Positions 41,969-51,018 are shown, counted from the first letter of the stretch. The stretch is DNA of 64,000 nucleotides from Bacteroidales bacterium UBA4333 (GCA_002394335.1 DGTP01000006.1:49346-113345), one strand, 5' to 3'. Program-made: numbers and translations. The notes: a model not told the origin generated them from the sequence alone.

Positions 41969-44041
41969 ATGAAAGAGAATAAAAAAACAGAAATAACAAT
42001 CAAGAAACGCACCGGTTTCTGGCTTCTGATAGTGGCGGCAATCGCCCTTGAGTCCATTGCGTTGATACAATATTTCTACAGCCGCCAAGCCATCAGGAAA
42101 GAGGCCGTCTATCATGCCCAAGCCGAGTTGCGCGCCGCCGAGCTGGAGATCAATGTCGCCTCACGTGAGATGGAAGCCGCCGCGAAGGTGTTAGCGAACA
42201 TGGCGGAACAACATTTGGACAGCCCGGAAGCGATGTTCGACTGCACGCACTCCCTGCTGACAACCCTGAGCAACGTAGAAAGCGCCGGTATCGCCTTCAC
42301 GGCGGACTACTATCCGCAGAAAGGGCACTGGTTCGAGGTGTGCAGTAGCAGACAGAACCAGTCCGGCAGCCCGGACGGCATCTACACCCGCGAGATAGGC
42401 AACGCGAATCACGACTATCTCCAAGCGGAGTGGTTCAACAACGGACTGACGATCGACAGCGCGTGGTGGTCGGAGCCATATATAGACGAAGCCGGTGCGG
42501 GCGGTATGGTAGTGAGTTGCTCCTACCCCATCCGCGACAAGAACCAACGGGTGGTAGCCGTTGCCTGCATCGATTTCTCCATCAACAGGCTCAAGAATGT
42601 GTCGTCTCACCTGAAAGTATATAAGGACAGCTATTTCTCGATCAGTTCCCCTTCGGGTTCGAACATCGTGACCCCTCCTGACACCACTCCGGGACGGCGA
42701 TACATGGTTTTCAACGAAGACATCGACGCCACGGGCTGGCATCTGTCGGTGATCATTCCCGAAGACAGGCTGTTCGCCGAACTGAACAAAGTGGGATTTG
42801 TGGTATCGCTGCTAATGCTGATCAGTCTGGGTCTGCTGATATTCATCATGTACCGCAGCGGGAAGAACTTCATGAATCTGCTCTCCGTAAGCAACCAGAA
42901 GGAGCGGATGGAAGGCGAGCTGGAGATAGCGCGTACTATCCAGAGTGCGATGTTACCCAAGGTGTTCCCTCCTTTCAGCGACCGTCCCGACCTGAACATC
43001 TACGGCATGGTGAAGCCGGCGAAAGAGATAGGCGGCGACCTGTACGACTTCTATGTCCGCCACGACAAGTTATTCTTCTGCGTAGGCGACGTGAGCGGCA
43101 AGGGAGTTCCGGCATCGCTGGTGATGGCTACTATCCGGTCACTCTTCCGAAGCATCTCCGCCCACACCGAAGACCCCTCCCGGATAGCCGGTGAGATGAA
43201 CGACACCATCGCCGAATCGAACGACCAGAACATGTTCGTCACCCTCTTTATCGGCGTGCTCGAGTTGGAGAACGGCACCTTGCGGTATTGTAACGCCGGG
43301 CACAACGCGCCGGTGCTGATAGACACCAATCACTCGCAGGAGATGATCAACGTACTGCCCAACCTGCCTATCGGCATCATGCGCGGCTTTGCCTATCAGG
43401 CACAGGTCACGCACATGACCCACGGAGAGACCTTGTTCCTCTACACCGACGGACTGACCGAGGCGGAGAACAACACCCACGCGCAATACGGCGAACAACG
43501 GATGCTGAACAAGCTTGCCGGTGCCGGCGGCATGGGTTCCAAGGAGATTGTGCAGATGATGGAGCAGAGCGTGGAAGAGTTCGCCGGCGAAGCTCCGCAG
43601 AGCGACGACCTCACTATCCTCGCCATCCGTTACCAACTGCCCGCCCTGGTAATGCGGAACGACATCCAACAGATCCCCACCCTGGCGGAATGGGTGGAGG
43701 GGCTTTCCATACCGCAGGAACTGAACATGCCTGTCAACCTCGCGCTGGAAGAGACGGTGAGCAATGTAATGCTATATGCCTACCCCGGCAGAGACGACGG
43801 CAAAGTGTTCGTGGAATACGTGCAGGCGCAGGCAGAAGACTGCACCCGGCTCGTTTTCACGATCTCCGACTTCGGCATCCCCTTCGACCCCACCCAAAAA
43901 GACGAAGCGGATATCAGTCTCACAGCCGAAGAGAGACCCATCGGCGGCTTAGGCATACACCTGGTGCGCCAGCTCATGGACGAGATCCGCTACGAACGTG
44001 TGGAGGACAAGAACGTCTTGACACTGGTCAAGAGGATTTGA
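41969..44041 (+). CDS. Membrane sensor fused to SpoIIE-type PP2C phosphatase and RsbW-like kinase domain
   Basis: 690 residues from the ATG at 41969. TM1 (about 15-37) and TM2 (about 274-297) flank a periplasmic sensor of the double-Cache type (VFCSSRQNQSGSPDG, CIDFSINRLKNVSSHLK). The PP2C domain (about 308-555) keeps the metal-binding GGDLYDFY, GDVSGKGVPASL and SDDLTILAIRY motifs. The C-terminus (about 574-690) has a HATPase fold with NLALEETVSNVMLYAYPG and GLGIHLVRQLMDEI. Phosphatase and kinase for the same anti-sigma antagonist may therefore be on one chain, acting on the STAS protein encoded next. A signal sensed outside would shift the STAS phosphorylation state. Confidence 0.9.
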   Translation: MKENKKTEITIKKRTGFWLLIVAAIALESIALIQYFYSRQAIRKEAVYHAQAELRAAELEINVASREMEAAAKVLANMAEQHLDSPEAMFDCTHSLLTTLSNVESAGIAFTADYYPQKGHWFEVCSSRQNQSGSPDGIYTREIGNANHDYLQAEWFNNGLTIDSAWWSEPYIDEAGAGGMVVSCSYPIRDKNQRVVAVACIDFSINRLKNVSSHLKVYKDSYFSISSPSGSNIVTPPDTTPGRRYMVFNEDIDATGWHLSVIIPEDRLFAELNKVGFVVSLLMLISLGLLIFIMYRSGKNFMNLLSVSNQKERMEGELEIARTIQSAMLPKVFPPFSDRPDLNIYGMVKPAKEIGGDLYDFYVRHDKLFFCVGDVSGKGVPASLVMATIRSLFRSISAHTEDPSRIAGEMNDTIAESNDQNMFVTLFIGVLELENGTLRYCNAGHNAPVLIDTNHSQEMINVLPNLPIGIMRGFAYQAQVTHMTHGETLFLYTDGLTEAENNTHAQYGEQRMLNKLAGAGGMGSKEIVQMMEQSVEEFAGEAPQSDDLTILAIRYQLPALVMRNDIQQIPTLAEWVEGLSIPQELNMPVNLALEETVSNVMLYAYPGRDDGKVFVEYVQAQAEDCTRLVFTISDFGIPFDPTQKDEADISLTAEERPIGGLGIHLVRQLMDEIRYERVEDKNVLTLVKRI

Positions 44042-44068
44042 CCGGTTTAGATAGATTTGACCGGTTTA
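44035..44068. repeat. 15-bp direct repeat at the phosphatase/STAS junction
   Basis: GATTTGACCGGTTTA at 44035-44049 (covering the stop codon) and 44054-44068, period 19 bp. A partial third match, GATAGATTTGA, lies at 44081-44091. Confidence 0.75.
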
Positions 44069-44105
44069 GAACCGGAGCAAGATAGATTTGAATATTTAAG
44101 AATAT

Positions 44106-44408
44106 ATGAAAACAACTATTCAACCCAACGGCGATCAAGTGATCGTTTCCTTTGCCGGACGACTGGACACAGCCGCAGCCGTAGAAACAACCGAGGCGGT
44201 AACCCCCCTTCTGGAGGCACAGAACAAAGAGATCATTCTGGACTGCAAAGACCTGGAATATATCTCCTCATCGGGTCTGCGCATCTTCCTTTCGATCCGC
44301 AAGGAAGCCGCCGCCCACAACTCCAAGGTGATCGTGAGAGATATCAATGCCGACATCCGTCAGGTGTTTATGATGACAGGCTTCATCAGCCTGTTTGAGA
44401 TACAATAA
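44106..44408 (+). CDS. STAS-domain anti-sigma factor antagonist
   Basis: 100 residues, the typical length of SpoIIAA/RsbV proteins. MKTTIQPNGDQVIVSFAGRLDTAAA and the phosphorylation-site region LEYISSSGLRIFLSIRKEA are clear, with Ser in the conserved position. It would cycle between phosphorylated and free states under the neighbouring kinase/phosphatase and bind a regulatory partner. No ECF or SigB-like factor is adjacent, so the output may not be a sigma factor. Its stop overlaps the next start (TAATG). Confidence 0.93.
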   Translation: MKTTIQPNGDQVIVSFAGRLDTAAAVETTEAVTPLLEAQNKEIILDCKDLEYISSSGLRIFLSIRKEAAAHNSKVIVRDINADIRQVFMMTGFISLFEIQ

Positions 44409-45463
44409 TGGAAGCCCTGGATTTACATTGCCGGCTTATTCTGGAGGAGTACCGCGAAGCCTTGCCTGAGTTGGAGCGGCTGAAAGAAGCCGTGCTGGAC
44501 AAGCTGCACGAGGCGTTGTCCCGAAGCGGTCTGATCGTCACAGCGGTCGAAGCGAGAGTAAAGACCGAAAGTTCCCTGGCAGGCAAGCTGGCGCTCAAAG
44601 GCGGCAAATACGCTTCGCTCGCCGACATCACAGACCTGGTAGGCGCCCGTGTTGTGACCTTCTACACCGACGATGTGGACCGTATAGCCTCCATGGCGGA
44701 GAAACTGTTCGAGGTGGACTGGGAGAACTCGGTGGACAAACGCAAGATCCACGAGTTGGACAGTTTCGGCTACAACTCCCTCCATTACATCTGCCGTCTG
44801 CCGGGGTTCCATTACCGGTTCGAGATACAACTCCGCACCACCCTCCAGCACGCCTGGGCAGCCATCAACCACGACACTGGCTATAAATCCGGCATCGAGA
44901 TCCCGAAGGAATACATGCGCCGCATGAACCGTCTGGCAGGGATGCTTGAGATGGCGGATGACGAGTTCAGCCGGATCCGTACCGAACTGAACGACTACCG
45001 GCGGAGGGTGCAGAAACTGGTGCAGAACGGCAAGCTGGACGACGTCTCGCTGGACGGAGACACTTTCCGCTCCTATATGCAAGCCAAGCCACTTGAGACG
45101 CTCAACAAACGCATCGCCGCCATCAACCAGGCGGAGATACAGGATGCACCGTTGACGCAGTACCTGCGTGTGTTGAAAGCCCTCAACTGCAAGACTCTCG
45201 GAGATGTCAGCCGGCTCATCAGACAGTACCAGGACGACGCCTATCTTCTGGCACGGCACCAGTTGGGCAACACCGACCTGGATATCATCTCCTCCGCCAT
45301 CGGTCTGCAGAACATCTGTATCGTCTGCATCCTTTCTTCGGGAGGCGGAAAGATCGGACTGAAGAGGCTCTTCGACGCCCTCAACGGCACCAGCGAACAG
45401 AACGCGGCTCTCGCCGAACTGACCTACGATCAGGCGGCGGCACTGCCTTTCATGCAAAAATAA
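44408..45463 (+). CDS. RelA/SpoT-type (p)ppGpp synthetase domain protein
   Basis: 351 residues. The synthetase core (about 40-160) contains AVEARVKTESSLAGKL, LADITDLVGARVVTFY, SFGYNSLHYIC, FEIQLRTTLQHAWAAINHDTGYK, matching substrate-binding and catalytic positions of RelA/RelQ-like enzymes. There is no HD, TGS or ACT domain; instead a helical C-terminal extension of about 190 residues (RTELNDYRRRVQKLV, YLRVLKALNCKTLGDVSRLIRQY) follows. This is larger than small alarmone synthetases (about 210-260 residues). It is translationally coupled to the STAS gene, and a hydrolase-type HD gene follows two genes later. Confidence 0.88.
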   Translation: MEALDLHCRLILEEYREALPELERLKEAVLDKLHEALSRSGLIVTAVEARVKTESSLAGKLALKGGKYASLADITDLVGARVVTFYTDDVDRIASMAEKLFEVDWENSVDKRKIHELDSFGYNSLHYICRLPGFHYRFEIQLRTTLQHAWAAINHDTGYKSGIEIPKEYMRRMNRLAGMLEMADDEFSRIRTELNDYRRRVQKLVQNGKLDDVSLDGDTFRSYMQAKPLETLNKRIAAINQAEIQDAPLTQYLRVLKALNCKTLGDVSRLIRQYQDDAYLLARHQLGNTDLDIISSAIGLQNICIVCILSSGGGKIGLKRLFDALNGTSEQNAALAELTYDQAAALPFMQK

Positions 45464-45475
45464 ACAAACACCATT

Positions 45476-46315
45476 ATGACACCACAAACCATTGACCTCA
45501 ACGACTATATCCGCACCGGCGAAGGCGCCAACGGTGCAAGTTATAACCACAAACAAGATCCGAACCTGATGCTCAAACTCTATTTCCGCCACGCCGAATC
45601 CGCCATCAAAGAGCTGGAACTGGCGCAGAAAGTGTACGCCATCGGCATACCGACACCGAAGCCCGGCAACCTGGTGACCGACGGAAAGCAAACAGGCATA
45701 CAGTTCCAGCGGCTGGAGGGCAAACGCTCCTACTCGCGCGCCTGCGGAGAAGAGCCCGAACGCACCGAAGAGTATGCACGCGAGTTTGCACAGATGTGCA
45801 AAAAACTGCACAATACGCATGTCGATACCTCCGCGTTCGAGAATGTAAAGGACAGGCTGTACGCCCTCCTGGACGCCAACCCCTATTTCACGGACGAGCA
45901 GAAAGAGAAGATCCGCGCCTTCATTGCCTCAGCACCGGATGCCGACACCGCCATTCACGGCGACCTGCAGTTCAGCAACGGTGTCTTCACGGAGAAGGAC
46001 GGCGTCCGCACCCCGTATTTCATCGACTTGGGCGACTTCTGCTACGGATATCCGATGTTCGACATCGGAATGGTCTATCTCTGTTGTTGTCTCAATACCG
46101 AGGAGTGGATCCAAGAGCAATACCACATGTCCAAATCCACTGCCGAGCGATTCTGGGAAATATTTGCCCAAGAGTATTTCGGCGAACATGCCGACATGGA
46201 GGAGGTGATGCGTGAAGTAAGGATCTACGCCGGACTGAAGACCCTGATCATCGAGCGTGACACCGAGTGCCCCATGCCGCAGTTCAGAGCCATGCTGGAG
46301 GGGACGGTGTATTAG
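45476..46315 (+). CDS. Aminoglycoside phosphotransferase-like (APH/ChoK-fold) kinase
   Basis: 279 residues. The Brenner motif AIHGDLQFSNGVF and the metal-binding FIDLGDFCYGYPMFDIG are both present, and the N-terminus has a nucleotide-binding Lys in LMLKLYFR. The pattern fits the TIGR02172-like group of APH-fold proteins found widely in gut Bacteroidota and Fibrobacter, not a known resistance enzyme. The substrate is unknown; a small molecule or a protein regulator is possible given the signalling context. It starts 12 bp after the synthetase gene. Confidence 0.82.
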   Translation: MTPQTIDLNDYIRTGEGANGASYNHKQDPNLMLKLYFRHAESAIKELELAQKVYAIGIPTPKPGNLVTDGKQTGIQFQRLEGKRSYSRACGEEPERTEEYAREFAQMCKKLHNTHVDTSAFENVKDRLYALLDANPYFTDEQKEKIRAFIASAPDADTAIHGDLQFSNGVFTEKDGVRTPYFIDLGDFCYGYPMFDIGMVYLCCCLNTEEWIQEQYHMSKSTAERFWEIFAQEYFGEHADMEEVMREVRIYAGLKTLIIERDTECPMPQFRAMLEGTVY

Positions 46316-46335
46316 AGGTGAAAGGTGAAAGAAAT

Positions 46336-46914
46336 ATGGCAAACAAATATATTGATACAGAGTTGTTGGATCGTGCGATCATCTTTGCGGTAGAGGCGCA
46401 CCATAACACCGAACGGCGGGGAAAAGGATTCCCCTATATCGTTCATCCCATGGAGGCGGTGGAGATTGTCTCCACCATCACCGGAGACCAGGAGCTGTTA
46501 GCGGCTGCCGCGCTGCACGACACGATCGAAGACACCTCCGTCACCTACGAGCAGATATGCGAACGTTTCGGTCAACGCGTTGCCGACCTGGTGGCGGACG
46601 AGAGCGACCGGTTCACTGAAGGTGTCTCCGAAGAAGACTCGTGGCATGACCGCAAGCAGGCGGCCATAGACCGTCTTGCGGCCGCTTCGCATGACGCCAA
46701 GATAGTAGCCTTGGGCGACAAACTGAGCAACATGCGCGCCATCTGGAGAGACTACCAAGTCCAAGGAGACGGGCTATGGCAGATTTTTCATGTCAAAGAC
46801 AAGCCCTCCCATGCCTGGCACTATCGCGGTCTGGCTTCGTCCCTGAGTGAGCTCAGCGACAGTTTTGCTTACCAGGAGTTCGTGAGACTCATTGACGATG
46901 TTTTTGGGAAATGA
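46336..46914 (+). CDS. HD-domain protein similar to Mesh1/SpoT (p)ppGpp hydrolase
   Basis: 192 residues from the ATG at 46336. The HD signature is arranged as in SpoT/Mesh1: FPYIVHPMEAVEIV, LLAAAALHDTIEDTSVT and VALGDKLSNMRAI, with the ED dyad after HD that selects manganese-dependent ppGpp hydrolysis. No synthetase, TGS or ACT parts are present. Together with the synthetase gene two positions upstream, it forms a split synthetase/hydrolase pair. Activity on (p)ppGpp rather than another nucleotide is inferred. Its stop overlaps the next start by 4 bp (ATGA). Confidence 0.85.
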   Translation: MANKYIDTELLDRAIIFAVEAHHNTERRGKGFPYIVHPMEAVEIVSTITGDQELLAAAALHDTIEDTSVTYEQICERFGQRVADLVADESDRFTEGVSEEDSWHDRKQAAIDRLAAASHDAKIVALGDKLSNMRAIWRDYQVQGDGLWQIFHVKDKPSHAWHYRGLASSLSELSDSFAYQEFVRLIDDVFGK

Positions 46915-47714
46915 ATGTTTTCTTCGACAATATAATCAACGCCAGAGATCTCGGCGGACTGTCTGCCGCCCACGGCAAGAGAGTGAAAGGGCACAGGCTT
47001 CTGCGTACCGCGCATCTGCACGACGCCTCCGACGAGGATCTCGCCCGGCTTCATGAGGAGTACAATCTCTCGCGTATCTTCGACTTCCGCTCACTCGGCG
47101 AAGCCGAAGCCCTTCCTGACAGAGAAGTCTCCGGAGCCACGCACCACCTGTTACCGACCATTGATCTCAGCGCCGAGAAACTGACCGAACAGCCTATTCC
47201 GCAAGAGTCGTTTCTGGATCTGGAGAACCACATTGTCAACTACTCCTTCTATCCGGAAGTGCAACAGATGGCGGCGAACATGTATCCCTCGCTCATCCGA
47301 AGCGAATACTCCCAACTGCAGTATGCCACGTTCCTACGGCTGATCATCGAGTCGCCCGAAGACGGAGGGATGCTCTGGCATTGTTTCCAGGGCAAAGACC
47401 GCACGGGTTGGGGAACAGCCTTCCTGCTTGCCGCTCTGGGCGTCAGCAGAGAGGATATAACCGCGGATTTTGATCTGTCGAACGAAGCGTACCGCGAACT
47501 GGTACAGAGCCTGTATGCGGACATCGAGGCGCAAGGCGGCGGAGAGGCGGAGAAAGAGGTGGTACTCGCTTTCATGGGCGTGTCCACACCCAATTTCATC
47601 CGGACATGGGATCTCATCGACCGTGAGTTCGGGGGGATGTCCGAATACCTCCAAAACCAGTTGTTGCTCACCCGTGAGGACATACAACTACTACGAAAAC
47701 GCTTTTTAGTCTGA
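46911..47714 (+). CDS. Tyrosine/serine protein phosphatase of the CX5R class
   Basis: 267 residues. The catalytic loop WHCFQGKDRTGWG is the HCxxGKDRTG form typical of bacterial LipA/IphP-like and phosphoinositide phosphatases. The N-terminal INARDLGGL and HRLLRTAHLHDAS also match that family (NxRDLGG, R.G.L). No signal peptide is seen, so it acts in the cytosol. It is the last gene of the six-gene signalling unit and is coupled to the HD gene by an ATGA overlap. Its 3' end overlaps tatD by 9 bp in convergent orientation. Confidence 0.88.
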   Translation: MNVFFDNIINARDLGGLSAAHGKRVKGHRLLRTAHLHDASDEDLARLHEEYNLSRIFDFRSLGEAEALPDREVSGATHHLLPTIDLSAEKLTEQPIPQESFLDLENHIVNYSFYPEVQQMAANMYPSLIRSEYSQLQYATFLRLIIESPEDGGMLWHCFQGKDRTGWGTAFLLAALGVSREDITADFDLSNEAYRELVQSLYADIEAQGGGEAEKEVVLAFMGVSTPNFIRTWDLIDREFGGMSEYLQNQLLLTREDIQLLRKRFLV

Positions 47715-48530
47715 GGGAGCGGGGAGAATGGAAAACAAGCGGCGGGCAGTTCCGGAAGTGCGCAAGACGATCTCTTCCTCCGTTGTGCCGAGCGCGGTAG
47801 CCAGACGCGTTACCACATAGCTCATCAAACGGCTCTCGTTGCGCTCGCCACGATGAGGCACAGGTGCCATATAAGGGGCGTCGGTCTCCAAGACGAGCCG
47901 GTCTAACAGCCAAGGCGTGGTTTCAGCCAACTCATGCAGGACATCCGCCAGCTTGCAGTTCTTAAAGGTCAGCACGCCGCCTATACCCAGACAAAATCCC
48001 AGATCAAGAATCTGTTTTGCCGTCTCCACGCTGCCGTTGTAACAATGGAAGACGCCTGTCAGTTTACGGTCGGGCGATTGGGCGATTGAAGACTGCACTT
48101 CTCTGAGAATATGGAGTATATCCTGCGTAGCCTCACGGTTATGCAAGATCACCGGCAGACGGAGTTCGCTCGCCAAAAGCAGTTGCCGGCGCAACACCTC
48201 ATGTTGCCCGGCGACAAAAGTCTTGTCCCAATGGTAATCCAACCCTATCTCGCCCACAGCCACCAGTTCCTCCCGATGGGTGCGGATGGCGTTCTCTATA
48301 TACGAGAGTTGTGTCTGCCAGTCTTCTTTCACGTCCTCCGGATGCAGACCCAACGCCGGATAGCAATACCCCGGATGCGCATGACACACGGCAAGCACGG
48401 TAACGACAGATGCCACATTGACACCCGGCACTACAATCGCCTCCACTCCGCTTTCACGCTGGCGGGCTATCACTTCCTCGCGGTCGGCATCGAATGCCTC
48501 CTCGTCTATATGGCAATGGGTGTCGAGCAT
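47706..48530 (-). CDS. tatD: TatD-family metal-dependent hydrolase (DNase-like)
   Basis: 274 residues. It has the TIM-barrel metal sites of the family: MLDTHCHIDEEAF at the N-terminus, AVGEIGLDYHWD, LPVILHNREA, GVFHCYNGS and VLETDAPYMAPVPHRGERNES. TatD enzymes are 3'-5' nucleases or general amidohydrolase-like phosphoesterases in DNA and RNA turnover. It lies 9 bp downstream of queA on the same strand. Confidence 0.93.
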   Translation of the reverse strand: MLDTHCHIDEEAFDADREEVIARQRESGVEAIVVPGVNVASVVTVLAVCHAHPGYCYPALGLHPEDVKEDWQTQLSYIENAIRTHREELVAVGEIGLDYHWDKTFVAGQHEVLRRQLLLASELRLPVILHNREATQDILHILREVQSSIAQSPDRKLTGVFHCYNGSVETAKQILDLGFCLGIGGVLTFKNCKLADVLHELAETTPWLLDRLVLETDAPYMAPVPHRGERNESRLMSYVVTRLATALGTTEEEIVLRTSGTARRLFSILPAPSD

Positions 48531-48539
48531 AATTGAAAA

Positions 48540-49760
48540 TTAAAAATTACGGGTCAGGATACTACTGTCACCATAGGAGAGGAAACGGAAATCGTGTGCG
48601 AGGGCATAATCGTAGATCGTCTTCCAGTCGCCCCCTACAAAAGCGCTCACCAAGAGCAACAAGGTGGATTGTGGCTGGTGGAAATTGGTAATCAGCTGAT
48701 CTACCACCCTGAAACGGTAGCCGGGTTTGATCATGATCTGCGTTGAGGCATGAAGCGTCTCCTGTCCGGTAGCGGTCAAATAACCGACAATCGCCTGCAA
48801 AGCCTCTTGCGTACTCATCTCCTCCGGCTTCTCGCCGTAAGGTTCAAACTGTCCGACTGTCAGTTCCGGTGCCGTTACAGTACTGTTCTGCCGGCTGATC
48901 TGCACGCCCAGATAGTACAAGCTCTCCAAGGTACGCATGCTTGTCGTTCCTACCGCCACGATCTTGCCGAGTTTACGAATAATATGTTCAATTGTCGATT
49001 TCGGCACCGCAATGATCTCCGTGTGCATCGTGTGCAGATTGGCATCTTCGGTCTTGACGGGCAGAAAGGTTCCGGCACCCACATGAAGTGTCACCTCGTC
49101 CGTTTCTATCCCCCTGGCGCGCAAGTCGTCCAGGACCGAATCGGTAAAATGCAGTCCGGCAGTCGGAGCGGCTACAGAGCCTTTGATCCTCGAATAGACA
49201 GTCTGATAGGTGCGCAAATCGGACTCCTCCGTCTTGCGGTTCAAATACGGGGGTATCGGCAGTTCGCCTATTGCATCCAAGATCTCCGCGAAACTGACCG
49301 ACCGGTCATCCCAGTCAAAACGGATGGCGTAGGTATTACCGGTCTGTTTCCCTTTGACGACACGCAAAGTGGTATGCAGGCGTTCGACGGGAAGTTCCAG
49401 ACATTCGTCATGCCATTTCTTGGCATTGCCCACCATACATTTCCAGGTACAACCGTGTGTAGAAGAGAGCGATAACTGGTAGTCGTGCGGCGCGAGGGGC
49501 TCCAGACAAAACACTTCCACACGCGCACCCGTCGGCTTATGGAACTCCAGCCGCGCCTGAATAACGCGCGTGTTGTTATATATCAGCAGCGACTCCGGAA
49601 GGATATAATCCCCCACATTATAAAACCTGTCTTCTGTCACTTCTCCGGCACGATAGACCAACAGTTTGCTGTGATCGCGTTCCGGCAGGGGATATTTGGC
49701 TATCCGCTCGTCAGGCAGGGGGTAGTTAAAATCCGCTATGTACAGCGGTTTATTTACCAT
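48540..49760 (-). CDS. queA: S-adenosylmethionine:tRNA ribosyltransferase-isomerase
   Basis: 406 residues from the ATG at 49760; another in-frame ATG (49775) lies in a low-complexity ATTTGGTC repeat and is less credible. QueA adds the cyclopentene-type ring precursor of queuosine to preQ1 in tRNA using SAM. Visible motifs are IADFNYPLPDERIAKYPLPERDHSKLLVY, RIKGSVAAPTAGLHFTDSVLDDL and YRFRVVDQLITNFHQPQSTLLLLVSAFVG. It is longer than E. coli QueA (356), as in the longer type seen in some Bacteroidota. Confidence 0.92.
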   Translation of the reverse strand: MVNKPLYIADFNYPLPDERIAKYPLPERDHSKLLVYRAGEVTEDRFYNVGDYILPESLLIYNNTRVIQARLEFHKPTGARVEVFCLEPLAPHDYQLSLSSTHGCTWKCMVGNAKKWHDECLELPVERLHTTLRVVKGKQTGNTYAIRFDWDDRSVSFAEILDAIGELPIPPYLNRKTEESDLRTYQTVYSRIKGSVAAPTAGLHFTDSVLDDLRARGIETDEVTLHVGAGTFLPVKTEDANLHTMHTEIIAVPKSTIEHIIRKLGKIVAVGTTSMRTLESLYYLGVQISRQNSTVTAPELTVGQFEPYGEKPEEMSTQEALQAIVGYLTATGQETLHASTQIMIKPGYRFRVVDQLITNFHQPQSTLLLLVSAFVGGDWKTIYDYALAHDFRFLSYGDSSILTRNF

Positions 49761-49791
49761 TTGGTCATTTACCATTTATTCAGTTATTTGG

Positions 49792-50976
49792 TCATTTAGA
49801 CATTTGGTCATTACGTTTGCCGGCGAAAAGGTCGTAGCGGTTGAATTGGCAGTCCAGTTCGCCATTAAGCAGGCGGATCTTCCTGGACGGCTTGAGTCCG
49901 ATGTGTTTCATCGCCTCGTCATTCGACGAGATGATCCATGCCGTTGCCCCCGTAAAATGGTGCTTGAGAGCCGTACCTATCGCGGCATAGAGCGCTTCAA
50001 TGTCCTTTTTATTAGCCAAGCGCTCGCCATAAGGGGGATTGATCATCACAAGCATTTTCCCATCCGGGCATTTACCATCTGCCGTTCTGATCTCCTCCAT
50101 GCGGATCTGGCGGAGTTCTATATTCTTCTGCACACCGGCTGCTTTGATATTCTTGGCGGCTTGTTGCACCGCATAATAGGAGGCATCCGAGCCGTAGATG
50201 GTATGGTTAAACTCCCTTTCTCCGCTATCATCATTATAGATATCACTCCATAACCCGGCATCAAAATCAAGCCATTTCTCGAATCCGAACGAGTCTCTGA
50301 AGACACCCGGCGGTATATTACGGGCGATAAGAGCCGCCTCGATGAGAAAGGTACCGGAGCCACACATCGGGTCATAGAAGTCCGACTCGCCGTTCCACCC
50401 CGCCATCAGCAACAGTCCTGCGGCAAGCACCTCGCTGATAGGTGCCTCGGTCGTCGCTACGCGATAGCCGCGCTTATGCAATGACTCGCCGGAACTGTCC
50501 AGCGAAAGTGTCACTTCCTCATTCGCCACATGGATATTCAGGCACAGGTCTGGATCAGTCAACTTAACCGAAGGGCGCTTGTCACAACGCTCTTTCCACC
50601 AGTCCACGATAGCATCCTTCACACGGTAAGTCAGGTATTTGGAGTGGCGGAAAGTGTCGGAATAGACCGTTGCGTTGATGGAAAATCCCGTCTCGACCGT
50701 CATATACAGCGACCAGTCGATCTTCTTCAGCTGCTCATACACCTCATCGGCATCTTTGGCACGGAATGTAGTTATCGGCACCAGGATCCTCAAAGCCGTC
50801 CGCAAGCACAGGTTGGCACGGTAGAGCAGATCCTTGCCTCCGGTGAAAGAGACCGCACGGCGCTCTATGTGCACATCGTCCGCTCCCAACTCGATCAACT
50901 CACGCGCCAAGACTTCCTCCAAGCCCTTGAAGGTCTTGGCAATCATCCTTCTATTTGCCTTTTGTAGATTTGTCAT
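49792..50976 (-). CDS. THUMP-domain class I RNA methyltransferase (RlmL N-terminal-like)
   Basis: 394 residues from the ATG at 50976. A THUMP domain (about 1-165, AKTFKGLEEVLARELIELGADDVHIERRAVSF) is followed by a Rossmann methyltransferase domain with FYDPMCGSGTFLIEAALIARN (SAM motif) and the catalytic MLVMINPPYGERL (NPPY). The family methylates guanine N2 in 23S rRNA (RlmL) or tRNA (TrmN/TrmG). The target here cannot be told from motifs. Its last three residues run into the same ATTTGGTCATT low-complexity stretch that precedes queA. Confidence 0.9.
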   Translation of the reverse strand: MTNLQKANRRMIAKTFKGLEEVLARELIELGADDVHIERRAVSFTGGKDLLYRANLCLRTALRILVPITTFRAKDADEVYEQLKKIDWSLYMTVETGFSINATVYSDTFRHSKYLTYRVKDAIVDWWKERCDKRPSVKLTDPDLCLNIHVANEEVTLSLDSSGESLHKRGYRVATTEAPISEVLAAGLLLMAGWNGESDFYDPMCGSGTFLIEAALIARNIPPGVFRDSFGFEKWLDFDAGLWSDIYNDDSGEREFNHTIYGSDASYYAVQQAAKNIKAAGVQKNIELRQIRMEEIRTADGKCPDGKMLVMINPPYGERLANKKDIEALYAAIGTALKHHFTGATAWIISSNDEAMKHIGLKPSRKIRLLNGELDCQFNRYDLFAGKRNDQMSK

Positions 50977-51018
50977 TGGCGATAAATGATGTGTTTTTGC
51001 ATTTATTTTACAAAAAAA

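Noticed and set aside
45476..46315. Aminoglycoside resistance gene
   Set aside because: The APH fold is clear, but sequence and operon context fit the broad, uncharacterised TIGR02172-like group, and there is no evidence for antibiotic activity.
49750..49800. Extended N-terminus of QueA in the ATTTGGTC low-complexity stretch
   Set aside because: The in-frame ATG at 49775 adds five residues from a simple repeat; the ATG at 49760 leads straight into the conserved YIADFNYPLP start.
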